From the IMG/VR virus record IMGVR_UViG_3300042289_000986, positions 124,001-188,000 of that record: a stretch of DNA of 64,000 nucleotides, one strand, 5' to 3'. Shown piece after piece: positions 1 through 7,556 of this stretch; within the stretch, counting starts at the first letter, position 1; every line of letters starts with the position of its first letter. Made by a program: the position numbers and the translations under genes. The DNA comes from a virus. The notes below the pieces were generated by a model, which saw nothing but the letters and a program-made list of their open reading frames with translations, was not told where the DNA came from and ran no database searches.

Positions 1-1
1 A

Positions 2-553
2 GGTTATGGAACAGAATCTAGACCAGGCGCAACAATTACCGAAGCTGAAGCATCCAGAGCATTGATTGCAGATTTAAGTAAAAGAGCTATTGTGGTAAAT
101 AATGCATTAAATAATCGAGGAATTACGCTAACACAAAGTCAAAAAGAAGCGTTGATATCTTATACATTTAATAGAGGACCTCGCGGACTTAATGAACTTT
201 TAAATAAATCTGGTAAAACTTGGGATTCTATAGGACCAAACATGTTAAAATATTGGGGAAAAAATCCAGATGCTCAAGCAGGATTAGTTAATCGTCGCCA
301 AAAAGAACTAGCACATGCCAATAATGATGGTTCTGGTGGTGGTGCTGTAGAAGGAGACGGTTCAAATGTTTTTAGAACTACAAATGCTGGACAAAATGCA
401 TATGCCTCAATCAACAGTCCAAGAGCAGGAGGACCGATGGGCTTTTATTCTACACCCGCAGTTGGAGCAAAAGTTTGGGTATTTTTTGAAGCAGAAAATC
501 CACAAAGACCTGTATTTTTTGCAAATGCTTACGAACCTTCAAATATAATCTAA
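2..553 (+). CDS. Tail lysozyme / baseplate hub protein, gp5-like (5' end outside window)
   Basis: The reading frame is open from base 2, so the gene starts upstream of the window. The visible N-terminal part (GYGTESRPGATITEAEAS) looks like the region after the catalytic Glu of GH24 phage lysozymes, and NRGPRGLNELLN and VNRRQKEL continue that fold. After a Gly-rich linker (about residues 105-120) comes a stretch with VGAKVWVFFEAENPQRPVFF, typical of the OB-fold of T4 gp5-type hub proteins. In T4 the OB domain precedes the lysozyme; here OB-like sequence follows it. The inferred role is local peptidoglycan digestion during tail penetration. The next gene supplies the spike. The catalytic Glu is outside the window. 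Confidence 0.75.
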   Translation, partial: GYGTESRPGATITEAEASRALIADLSKRAIVVNNALNNRGITLTQSQKEALISYTFNRGPRGLNELLNKSGKTWDSIGPNMLKYWGKNPDAQAGLVNRRQKELAHANNDGSGGGAVEGDGSNVFRTTNAGQNAYASINSPRAGGPMGFYSTPAVGAKVWVFFEAENPQRPVFFANAYEPSNII

Positions 554-574
554 ACTTGTATATTTGAATGCTTT

Positions 575-582
575 AATAAATA
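575..582 (+). promoter_or_regulatory. Late-type promoter AATAAATA before the spike gene
   Basis: AATAAATA matches the NATAAATA late promoter type of T4-like phages. It ends 6 nt before the ATG at 589, which would put the transcript start at or next to the start codon. No Shine-Dalgarno sequence is visible. Confidence 0.5.
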
Positions 583-588
583 TTAATA

Positions 589-2697
589 ATGGCTACTTTC
601 TCTTATAGTCCTACAAAATTAAACGAAAACGAATCCAAACAATATAGTGTAATTGGTGGTGAGGCAGGTTCTATTTCTATGGGACAACATGTGGTAAAAG
701 ATCCTTATGGTTCTTTTATTTCGGAAGATAGATCTCATATGATTTTATCCGATAAATTTGGTAGCTTAATACAATTTATTGGAGGAAAAGTAGTATTTAA
801 AACTGCATCCGATTTGTGCATGTTTACAAATCAAAACATGTTTATGTCGGTTACAGGTGATGTTCAATCGAGTATTGGTGGTAGTAAACATGATTTTGTT
901 GAGGGTGATGTTACTGCACAGGCAGGTAATGACAAACAAAGAGCCGCTGCTGAAAAACTTCAAGGATTAACAAGTCAAATAGATAAAGAAAAATTAGATA
1001 CTATTAAATCTACCGAAGGACAAGAAATGGATTGTCCAGTTTGTTCTCAAAAACATTTGTCAGAAAGAGGTTCTGCTTTAGTTGGAAAAATTTTTAAAAC
1101 GTTAAGAAGATTTTTACCAAACATGGCATATCCTTTAGATATTGTTCAAAAGATTATAAATTTTTTGGTAGTTCCTTTTTTAAATGCATCAACTACAAAT
1201 TTATCATTAACTGGAGGAAAAGGCTGTGGTAGTCCTGGCTGTAAAAATGGAAGAATAAAATCGCCAGCAACTGCTGTTCAAGAAGGAAACAGTAAAGCAG
1301 CCGATGCATATGAATCTAGAAAACTTCAAATTGCAAGCGCACAAACAGAAATGGGAAAAGGTGGTGCAAAGGTTGTTAGAGAAGGGGGCGATGTAGTTTG
1401 GCAGGTTGGTTTAGCAAAAAATGATGCACCAACAGTAACGTACAAAGATCCGGTTCCTACGGCATTATATTTACAAAATTCAAAAATACCTGGTGAATTT
1501 TTTGCTCTTGGCGCAAAAGGAACAGCAAAACAAGCTATACATTCAGATCCTTTAATTAATCCAGGTAGCTTATTGCTTGATGTTGCTAATAAGTTTGAAG
1601 TTTCGGCAGGATCGCCAGGTGTAGATTTAAAAACTTCTGGTAAAGCAACTTTTTCTGGTGCAGTTACAAATATTGTTGCAAACCAAGGAGAATTAACTTT
1701 AACATCAGGTAATAAAACAACTTTAAAAGGAAAAAATGTTTTAATTGATGCTAGAGATAGATCTGGTGATAGTGGAGTTAAAATTGAATCTGATAATACT
1801 CTTGTTGCTGGAAAGTTAAGTGTAACTGGAGATCTTGCTTTAAAAGGATCTTTGATGATGGATGGGGGATTGTATGTTACACATTTAACATGCCCATCAG
1901 AAAGAATTCAAACATCTCCTAGTGGTGGAGCACATTATGTTCATTCAAATGCAACGTGGAATGATTTTGCTCCAACAAAAGCAAGTGCTTTGGATATATT
2001 TGATAAAGTTTTTAAAAAAGCTACCCGTGATGTTTATAATGTTTTAACTGCAAATATTTTAAGTTTTGCCGAAATTCAAACTTTAGTAGAAGAAACATAT
2101 TCTACTATTATGATGAAAATTCCTTTGGATAATTTTGGTTTACCAACTGGTATTGGTATTAGTGGTTGGTATCCTACTGGAATGAAACCGTTGATGGTTA
2201 TTGTTCCAGGTGTTATGCCTGGTCCTGGTGCTGCTCTTGGTTTTGTTATTCCTGGCCAAGTAACCCCTGTATTCAATTTTACACATAATCATAACAGTCC
2301 AGGACAAAATCACTCACACGACACGACTGTACCAGCTTTTAATGGCTATACGGGTGCAGCAGCAGCAAGAGCAGCCAGACCAGATCCTACACACGTACCA
2401 ACACCTGCACCTGCTAGAGGTATGGGCGAGTCACCTGGACATAAAACAATGGGTGATATTTCTTCTTGTGGTGGAGGTGGTGGAGCGTTTGTAGGAAGTG
2501 GTGGGGGTGGTACTGCTTCTCCTAGTAGAGTTGATACGTCCCTTGGTAGAAGAAATCAGAAATATAACATCAATACAAACGATGCCTTTAACAATCAAAA
2601 TTATGTGGATATAACACCACAAACTGGAAACTACTCATTTAACCCAGACGGTAGTTTAAATCCACCACCAGACTTTAACGGACTAGGAAATTGTTAA
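589..2697 (+). CDS. Baseplate central spike / gp5 C-terminal-like protein with Cys and His motifs
   Basis: A 702-residue protein directly downstream of the tail lysozyme. Residues about 25-110 and 330-430 have short beta-repeat patterns (SISMGQHVV, GKATFSGAVTNIV, GELTLTSGNKTTLKG) like gp5/VgrG spike beta-helices. Between them is an insert with C149-x2-C152 and C213-x4-C218, a plausible zinc site, around a hydrophobic segment (IINFLVVPFLNAST). Residues 565-578 contain THNHN and NHSHD, resembling metal-binding HxH motifs at phage spike tips. The C-terminus is Gly-rich. It is inferred to be the membrane-piercing spike. The stop overlaps the convergent gene's stop in a shared TTAA. Confidence 0.65.
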   Translation: MATFSYSPTKLNENESKQYSVIGGEAGSISMGQHVVKDPYGSFISEDRSHMILSDKFGSLIQFIGGKVVFKTASDLCMFTNQNMFMSVTGDVQSSIGGSKHDFVEGDVTAQAGNDKQRAAAEKLQGLTSQIDKEKLDTIKSTEGQEMDCPVCSQKHLSERGSALVGKIFKTLRRFLPNMAYPLDIVQKIINFLVVPFLNASTTNLSLTGGKGCGSPGCKNGRIKSPATAVQEGNSKAADAYESRKLQIASAQTEMGKGGAKVVREGGDVVWQVGLAKNDAPTVTYKDPVPTALYLQNSKIPGEFFALGAKGTAKQAIHSDPLINPGSLLLDVANKFEVSAGSPGVDLKTSGKATFSGAVTNIVANQGELTLTSGNKTTLKGKNVLIDARDRSGDSGVKIESDNTLVAGKLSVTGDLALKGSLMMDGGLYVTHLTCPSERIQTSPSGGAHYVHSNATWNDFAPTKASALDIFDKVFKKATRDVYNVLTANILSFAEIQTLVEETYSTIMMKIPLDNFGLPTGIGISGWYPTGMKPLMVIVPGVMPGPGAALGFVIPGQVTPVFNFTHNHNSPGQNHSHDTTVPAFNGYTGAAAARAARPDPTHVPTPAPARGMGESPGHKTMGDISSCGGGGGAFVGSGGGGTASPSRVDTSLGRRNQKYNINTNDAFNNQNYVDITPQTGNYSFNPDGSLNPPPDFNGLGNC

Positions 2698-3755
2698 CTA
2701 ACTTTAATACTCGAAACTGGAGCAGCATTTGATGTACTAATTTGTGTTCTGGCTTGTTGAAGAAACATATTAGTCATCGCACCAATCACCGATTGATTGT
2801 TTGCGTTATTTGGATTTAGAAGTGTATTATATGATAGTGCTGCATCTCTGGGATCTATTTGTAGATTGCTAATAATATAATTGTAATGATCTCTTTGTGA
2901 TTTTTCTGTGGTCATTATTTTTTTATAATCAAAAGTTTGTTCAGCAAACCCTTTCATAATTCCGATATTACCAAATGGCATATCATTATATACATCAATA
3001 TTTTTTATATTTAAATTTTTTGCTACTTTCATCATAACATCATCATAATATTTTAAATATATTCTTTGTGTTGATACGTTTGATGCATTTTTAAAATCTA
3101 ATACAACAAAATAATTTTTTGTCATTTGATAGAATGATAAACTTGCTTTCCATTGTGGGTTTGAAAGAAACCATTTACTAATAAAGGATGTAAAATCCGT
3201 AGCGTGTTTTTCTTTTTCTGTTTGTACAAAAGTAGATACAAATTCTTTGACATCTTCTGGTGTAAATCTTTTTAAAAGTTCATCTACGTTCCATGCGCTA
3301 GGGGGAACTGTTAAGGCCCCAAATTTGTACTCTTTTATTCCTGATAAATCTATTGATATCTCAACGTTTTGTGTGGTTCCCTTTCTTACTGGCATACCTT
3401 CTGAATCACAAACGACATTATTGATTACTTGGACGCCGCCAGCTTGAAGTACTTCAGTTTGAGTAATAACTCTTGGAAGAAAATAAAGCCATGTTGCAGA
3501 CAATGTTAATCCTAAAGACACTCTAGGATCACCAACCTCTAATAATCCAGTAAAACTTGTGAATGGGGTTAAATCGAATTCTGGTGGTTCTACAACCACT
3601 GGATCGACAGTCTCGTCATTTGCAACTTTTAAAATATCACAAAGAAATGGGAGGATGTTATAATTTGGGTTTAAAAAATTGGCAGAACCCGTTGGGAAAT
3701 TTGAAGGATTCCACAACGGACTTTTACACAAAATATCTTTATCTACTTCAAGCAT
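2694..3755 (-). CDS. Hypothetical protein, possibly structural (353 aa)
   Basis: I do not recognise this family. The protein is soluble, with no signal peptide or membrane segment. It has a Pro-rich stretch near residues 50-65 (PVVVEPPEFDLTPF), a beta-rich middle, and a mixed-helical C-terminal half ending in a Gln/Asn/Ser-rich tail. It is the last gene of the long minus-strand block and meets the spike gene stop-to-stop. It could be virion- or baseplate-associated by position, but nothing in the sequence proves that. Confidence 0.6.
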   Translation of the reverse strand: MLEVDKDILCKSPLWNPSNFPTGSANFLNPNYNILPFLCDILKVANDETVDPVVVEPPEFDLTPFTSFTGLLEVGDPRVSLGLTLSATWLYFLPRVITQTEVLQAGGVQVINNVVCDSEGMPVRKGTTQNVEISIDLSGIKEYKFGALTVPPSAWNVDELLKRFTPEDVKEFVSTFVQTEKEKHATDFTSFISKWFLSNPQWKASLSFYQMTKNYFVVLDFKNASNVSTQRIYLKYYDDVMMKVAKNLNIKNIDVYNDMPFGNIGIMKGFAEQTFDYKKIMTTEKSQRDHYNYIISNLQIDPRDAALSYNTLLNPNNANNQSVIGAMTNMFLQQARTQISTSNAAPVSSIKVS

Positions 3756-3757
3756 AA

Positions 3758-4150
3758 TTAATCATCAAGAAAATTTTCTTGTTGTTGTTTAATAAAAACT
3801 ATTTTTAAAAATTCCATAATGGCATCTCTATCTCTTGCCTTATTAAAACTTTGTAAAATAACTCTTTCTCCTTCTAAATTATATCCAAACAAAAGAAAAG
3901 AATCTAAATATTCTGTAACAATAGATTTCAATAAAGACAAATCTCGCATTGCAATTTGTTGAGATTGTTTATTTTCTTTTAACCACTTATCTAAACTTTT
4001 TTGTAGTTCTAAATTATTGATTGCATCAAAAACTTTTTTTTGTAATTCATCGTTTTGTTTTTGAGTCATTTTTTTTTCTATTATATTTTCAAAAGAAGAA
4101 AGCGAAGGACTATTTGTATTTTGTAAATTTTTCTTCTTGGAGTACGCCAT
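3758..4150 (-). CDS. Conserved-looking hypothetical protein (130 aa)
   Basis: The N-terminal third is Lys/Asn/Ser-rich and probably disordered. The C-terminal half (YLDSFLLFGYNLEGERV, then KARDRDAIMEFLK) looks like a compact alpha/beta domain that I associate with small unnamed T4-like phage proteins, from memory only. It starts 4 nt after the stop of the 4155-4475 gene, so the two are probably co-transcribed with the sliding clamp. Function unknown. Confidence 0.6.
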   Translation of the reverse strand: MAYSKKKNLQNTNSPSLSSFENIIEKKMTQKQNDELQKKVFDAINNLELQKSLDKWLKENKQSQQIAMRDLSLLKSIVTEYLDSFLLFGYNLEGERVILQSFNKARDRDAIMEFLKIVFIKQQQENFLDD

Positions 4151-4154
4151 ATTA

Positions 4155-4475
4155 TTACTTATTATACGTATTTGATTTATTATTGATGCTAAATTTTACT
4201 AGATATTCAATAACTGTTTCGATTGAACTGGTTTTAAGTTTAAAATTTTCAGGTATAAATTGTCCCCCATCATGGATTTCAAAATATTCTTCACCAAAGT
4301 AGTTGTGATTATTAAAACACGTTATAAACACCGAAGAAACTTTAGGGTCTACTACTACAGTCCAAGATCGGGCATCTGAATTGGAATAGTCTGTATACAG
4401 TTTATCTGTTACATACCCGCTGTCACGCAATCTTTTAATGAAATAACTAACTGTTGTGATTTTGTTTCTAGACAT
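4155..4475 (-). CDS. Hypothetical protein (106 aa)
   Basis: The N-terminus (TTVSYFIKRLRDSGY) resembles a short DNA-binding-type helical segment, followed by beta-rich sequence (SWTVVVDPKVSSVFITCF) and a helical C-terminus. I do not recognise the family. It is followed closely by the 130-aa gene, and an AATAAATT late-like element lies 7 nt upstream of its ATG, so it may be expressed separately from the clamp gene. Confidence 0.55.
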   Translation of the reverse strand: MSRNKITTVSYFIKRLRDSGYVTDKLYTDYSNSDARSWTVVVDPKVSSVFITCFNNHNYFGEEYFEIHDGGQFIPENFKLKTSSIETVIEYLVKFSINNKSNTYNK

Positions 4476-4482
4476 ATATTAT

Positions 4483-4490
4483 AATTTATT
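4483..4490 (-). promoter_or_regulatory. Possible late-type promoter AATAAATT
   Basis: Read on the minus strand this is AATAAATT, one base off NATAAATA, ending 7 nt before the ATG at 4475. It fits the spacing seen at better sites in this window but is weak alone in such AT-rich DNA. Confidence 0.3.
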
Positions 4491-4499
4491 TTCAAACAG

Positions 4500-5258
4500 T
4501 TATTTAACAAGGGCAGAAATTATATATTTTAATTCTGTATTTTGTTCGTCTTTAATTTGAAATATAAAGACTTTGTATTCGTTATTTATTTTTACTGTGA
4601 TGTTATTTTTAAATGTTGCTAAACTTTTAAAAATTTCAATTTTTATTGAAAGAGGATTTGATATAGAATCGCCATCAAATTGATTCGAAACTAGCATTGA
4701 AACGTTATCAATATTTTGTAGGGTTTTATCATCAATCTCAGCATACACCTGATCTTCTTTAGTATAAAAATATATCTTATTAACTTCATTTACGAAAGAA
4801 TAAGCTGACATAATTTGTCTAACCTTTTGCGCCGAAATTTCAAAAATTGTGTTAAACTTTAATTTAGCAATTGTTTCAATATTAATTGTCGATTCTTTAA
4901 TAATGTTGTCATCAACTAAATGATATTTAAAATGTGTATTTTCTTTCGTGACTTCGTTTGAAGACTTACAAGTTAAGTGATTGTTTTTGTGTATAAGTTC
5001 AAAACTACCGCCTTCTCCTAAACACTCTAAACCTGTTAAAAACTTTTTGATGTTTATCAAATTTAACTTCAAGTCTTGAATTTCTATAGGCAATTTTGTT
5101 TTTGCGTATAGAATAACGCTGTTATCTATAGAAGAACAAACAGTATAAATGCTGTCTTTATTAGTTTTTAAAACACAGCTTTCAGTTAACCTATTAACTG
5201 GGAATAAAATTTTTTCTAAAGCTGATTTTGGAATTGGAATATGTCTTTCATTACTCAT
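4500..5258 (-). CDS. 45: DNA polymerase sliding clamp (gp45-like)
   Basis: At 252 residues it is slightly longer than T4 gp45 (228). It shows the two-domain beta/alpha clamp pattern: an N-terminal helix (PIPKSALEKILFPVN), a mid-protein repeat of the fold, and the second-domain motif KIYFYTKEDQVYAEIDD. It would encircle DNA as a trimer, tether gp43 and, in T4, also activate late transcription with gp55 and gp33. I chose the ATG at 5258 over an in-frame TTG at 5276 because it gives the usual N-terminus (MSNERHIPIP) and an ATGAGTAA overlap with the upstream stop. The clamp loader large subunit is not in the window. Confidence 0.8.
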   Translation of the reverse strand: MSNERHIPIPKSALEKILFPVNRLTESCVLKTNKDSIYTVCSSIDNSVILYAKTKLPIEIQDLKLNLINIKKFLTGLECLGEGGSFELIHKNNHLTCKSSNEVTKENTHFKYHLVDDNIIKESTINIETIAKLKFNTIFEISAQKVRQIMSAYSFVNEVNKIYFYTKEDQVYAEIDDKTLQNIDNVSMLVSNQFDGDSISNPLSIKIEIFKSLATFKNNITVKINNEYKVFIFQIKDEQNTELKYIISALVK

Positions 5259-5715
5259 TTTTATACTTTTCTTCAAGTAATTTTAGCATATTCTCTAATG
5301 TTTTGCTAATACTTTTTAAATGCTTTTCAATATTTTTATCGAAATTTACTACTGATTTATTATCAGTAGTTTCTTTAATTATATTAGCTTCTAGCTTTAC
5401 TGGTTGTGGTGGTTGTGGTATTTGTTGTGGTTGTGGGACGTTTGGTAATATTTGTGGCATTACCTGTGGTGCATCTGGAACCATTCTCCTAATAACATCC
5501 TCTGATGGTGGAGCAGCAAAACCAGAAGGAACTTGTGAGAATTTATTTTGAGTTCGAAAATTTGGGTCTTGAACTGAATTTATAAACTCTTGGATGTTAA
5601 TTTTATTAGCTGGTAGTGAACTTCGCTCAATGGTTAGCTGATCAACCTTTTTAAGTTGAGAGCTAACCATTGCTGCGAGTTTAGCAGCTTCTAAAGCTTC
5701 TAATCTTGGATCCAT
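5251..5715 (-). CDS. Hypothetical protein with Pro/Gln-rich linker and C-terminal coiled coil (154 aa)
   Basis: Residues 1-25 form a predicted helix rich in Ala/Leu/Glu. Residues about 75-105 are a Pro/Gln low-complexity linker (PQPQQIPQPPQPV), and the last 40 residues are a coiled coil (LKSISKTLENMLKLLEEK). It sits between gp32 and the sliding clamp and overlaps the clamp start by 8 nt, so the two are probably translationally coupled. Position suggests an accessory role at the replication fork, but I recognise no family. Confidence 0.55.
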   Translation of the reverse strand: MDPRLEALEAAKLAAMVSSQLKKVDQLTIERSSLPANKINIQEFINSVQDPNFRTQNKFSQVPSGFAAPPSEDVIRRMVPDAPQVMPQILPNVPQPQQIPQPPQPVKLEANIIKETTDNKSVVNFDKNIEKHLKSISKTLENMLKLLEEKYKNE

Positions 5716-5716
5716 T

Positions 5717-6562
5717 TTACAGGTCTTTTAAGATCTCTTGCATTTTTCTATCTTGTTCAGATAGCTCGTCTTCCGAATTAACTGTTTCGGTAATTTCTGG
5801 TTCAACTACATCAACTTTGAAATCATCTTCATGATGTTCTGTTTTTTGAACTTCTTCTTTACCGAGAAAGTGGAAATCCAAAATTTCCTTGATCTCATCA
5901 TAGTTTTTTCTTTGGAAGATTGTATCCAAGCTTTTAATTGAAGAGTATACCTCATCGCTATTTTCAAGACCCTCAATTTGTGAAGGTGACACAAATTTAG
6001 AGCTTGTGTAATTTGGATAACCAGCAGCATTCTTTTCTACTTTAATTCTAAGATTGCATCCTTTTTCGGACAAATCAAAAATTCTAAAACCAAATTCTGA
6101 TGCATCATCTCCATCAATAGCAGATTGAATTACTTTCTGTAATTGTGCTCCTGCATTGAGGATTTTAACTTGTCCTTCGTTTGAAGGATTCGATGGATCA
6201 CTGATTACATATACATTATAAAGCCACTTTTCTGCTTTTTTCAATGGTTTAACTTGGTCGATAAACGTTTGATTTTTGGTAGCCCACATTTTTGCACGAT
6301 ATTCATCGATTGGACACTTTTCTCCATAAGTGTTTGGGCAAAGAACTGAAACTTTTTTACCAGTTTGAATGCTATCAAAAATGTGTTGATAATAATGGAA
6401 TCTGGTCTTTTTACCATCTTCCAAATTAGGAAGAAGACGAACCAAATATGTCTTATCTGGTTCAAATTTCATGAAATCTTTGAAACCTGAATCAGTATTG
6501 GTTTTTGTGGTAAGTGCTTCCTTGAGGGAATCGAATAGGCTTTCGTTGTATTTGTTATTCAT
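5717..6562 (-). CDS. 32: Single-stranded DNA-binding protein (gp32-like)
   Basis: At 281 residues it is close to T4 gp32 (301). The core has the OB-fold signature: TYLVRLLPN, then FHYYQH, and EKWLYNVYVISDPSNPSNEG, matching the conserved WYVNVLVIKDPANPENEG region. The C-terminal 50 residues are acidic, as in gp32, where they recruit partners. The zinc region keeps only two Cys (VLCPNTYGEKCPIDEY) and no CxxC, so the classical H-C-C-C site is incomplete. It binds ssDNA cooperatively in replication and recombination. A strong sigma70-like promoter lies just upstream. Confidence 0.88.
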   Translation of the reverse strand: MNNKYNESLFDSLKEALTTKTNTDSGFKDFMKFEPDKTYLVRLLPNLEDGKKTRFHYYQHIFDSIQTGKKVSVLCPNTYGEKCPIDEYRAKMWATKNQTFIDQVKPLKKAEKWLYNVYVISDPSNPSNEGQVKILNAGAQLQKVIQSAIDGDDASEFGFRIFDLSEKGCNLRIKVEKNAAGYPNYTSSKFVSPSQIEGLENSDEVYSSIKSLDTIFQRKNYDEIKEILDFHFLGKEEVQKTEHHEDDFKVDVVEPEITETVNSEDELSEQDRKMQEILKDL

Positions 6563-6576
6563 AATTTATATCTTTT

Positions 6577-6604
6577 ATCTTAGCATGTTTTATTTAAGTG
6601 TCAA
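6577..6604 (-). promoter_or_regulatory. Sigma70-like promoter TTGACA-N16-TAAGAT for gp32
   Basis: Minus strand: a perfect -35 (TTGACA, 6599-6604), a 16-nt spacer, and -10 TAAGAT (6577-6582). It overlaps the 3' end of the preceding gene and ends 14 nt before the gp32 ATG, so the predicted leader is only about 8 nt. A dedicated promoter suits the large amounts of gp32 that are needed. Confidence 0.6.
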
Positions 6605-7240
6605 ACTATTTTTGACAAAATTTTTGACTTTAGCGGTTGCTGTTTTTGTTAATTGTTGTGTTTTAGGGGATTGTTGATATCTTGTTTTAAAAGCTACCAA
6701 ATTTTCGTAAAGATTATTGGCAAAAAGATATATTTCATCTTTTGGAATTTTATCTAAAACTCTAATAAAGTCTCCAAGCTCCATAAGGCTATAAGGATTG
6801 ATTCGATGTTCTCTATAGTGATTCAACCAAGAATACATGTAGCCAGTTTTATGATAGATATAATCTTCAATAAAAATTTTATGTTCTAAACAAAACATTC
6901 CAACAAACCTTAAACTGTTTTTTATTTCATCTAATTGTTTTTCAGGATCTCTGTCTTCTTTTTGTTTTTGAAAAAGCGCATAGGTTTTTAAAGCACTTCT
7001 TGTTGTAAAATAATTTAAAGTGGGATATTTTTCATTGGGATGAAGTTCATTGAATGCCAAAAAATAATCATTCCAATTAATATGATTGTATCTTTTTAAG
7101 AAAGTTTCAATTTTATGAAGAAACGCAACCGTATTGGGATCAATGTCAGAAAAATTTTTTCTTAATTGATAAGGTTGTCCCTTTCTTAAGTGTTTGATAT
7201 AAAAATTGTAAATTTGTTTTTGTGAATCGTTAAGAGTCAT
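6590..7240 (-). CDS. 59: Probable helicase loader, divergent gp59-like
   Basis: At 216 residues it matches T4 gp59 in length (217), and it sits directly upstream of gp32 as in the T4 59/32 neighbourhood. The C-terminal half can be laid beside gp59 by eye: a helix (EKQLDEIKNSLRFVGMFCLE), a W/L helix (YSWLNHYREHRINPYSLMEL), then DFIRVLDKI followed by a last helix with AFKTRY, paralleling LDSFLNIIDK and LKAYRKIL of gp59. gp59 loads the gp41 helicase onto gp32-covered forks. Identity is low, so this is an inference from pattern, size and context. Confidence 0.55.
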   Translation of the reverse strand: MTLNDSQKQIYNFYIKHLRKGQPYQLRKNFSDIDPNTVAFLHKIETFLKRYNHINWNDYFLAFNELHPNEKYPTLNYFTTRSALKTYALFQKQKEDRDPEKQLDEIKNSLRFVGMFCLEHKIFIEDYIYHKTGYMYSWLNHYREHRINPYSLMELGDFIRVLDKIPKDEIYLFANNLYENLVAFKTRYQQSPKTQQLTKTATAKVKNFVKNSLTLK

Positions 7241-7533
7241 CTTTTTTTATTAAATTTTGACCTAAACATTTTTTTATAAACGTTTGGTGTTGAACTTAAA
7301 TAGGTTCTAATAATTGATTGGAGGTTTGATTCTCCCAATAAAGCAAAATAAATTTTTTGCGTTTTTTTATCATCTACCAAAAATTTTAAAAAATTTAAAT
7401 AATTCATTTTTTTGTTTTTACAAATACAAACAAATGCTCCGAATTTCATTGTAATTTGTTCAAATTCTTCGACATCTAAAGCATTGGATGGGTTTGATAC
7501 TTCTTCTAGTTGTTGTGTTGATGTTATAATCAT
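7237..7533 (-). CDS. Hypothetical protein (98 aa)
   Basis: A small mixed protein with a basic C-terminus (MFRSKFNKKR) and one pair of Cys (FVCICKNKK). It overlaps the start of the probable helicase loader by 4 nt and the end of the DHH gene by 4 nt, so it lies in a tight replication operon. I compared it mentally with gp33, which is a neighbour in T4, and saw no resemblance. Function unknown. Confidence 0.5.
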   Translation of the reverse strand: MIITSTQQLEEVSNPSNALDVEEFEQITMKFGAFVCICKNKKMNYLNFLKFLVDDKKTQKIYFALLGESNLQSIIRTYLSSTPNVYKKMFRSKFNKKR

Positions 7534-7556
7534 AGCGGATTTAATTTTTTTGTCAA
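7529..7556 (-). promoter_or_regulatory. Possible internal promoter TTGACA-N16-TATGAT
   Basis: Minus strand: -35 TTGACA at 7551-7556 and -10 TATGAT at 7529-7534, spacer 16. The -10 contains the ATG of the 98-aa gene, so a transcript from here would start just inside that gene and could mainly serve the loader and gp32. The match is good but the placement odd; it may be fortuitous. Confidence 0.35.

Noticed and set aside
62-553. TTG start at 62 for the lysozyme gene
   Set aside because: The frame stays open to the window edge and the residues before it fit the lysozyme family, so the true start is upstream.
5259-5276. Longer N-terminus of the sliding clamp from a TTG at 5276
   Set aside because: The ATG at 5258 gives the family-like N-terminus and a coupled overlap with the upstream stop.
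7237-7533. gp33 late co-activator, by its neighbourhood next to the gp59-like gene
   Set aside because: The 98-aa sequence shows none of the gp33 pattern I could recall, so it is left as unknown.
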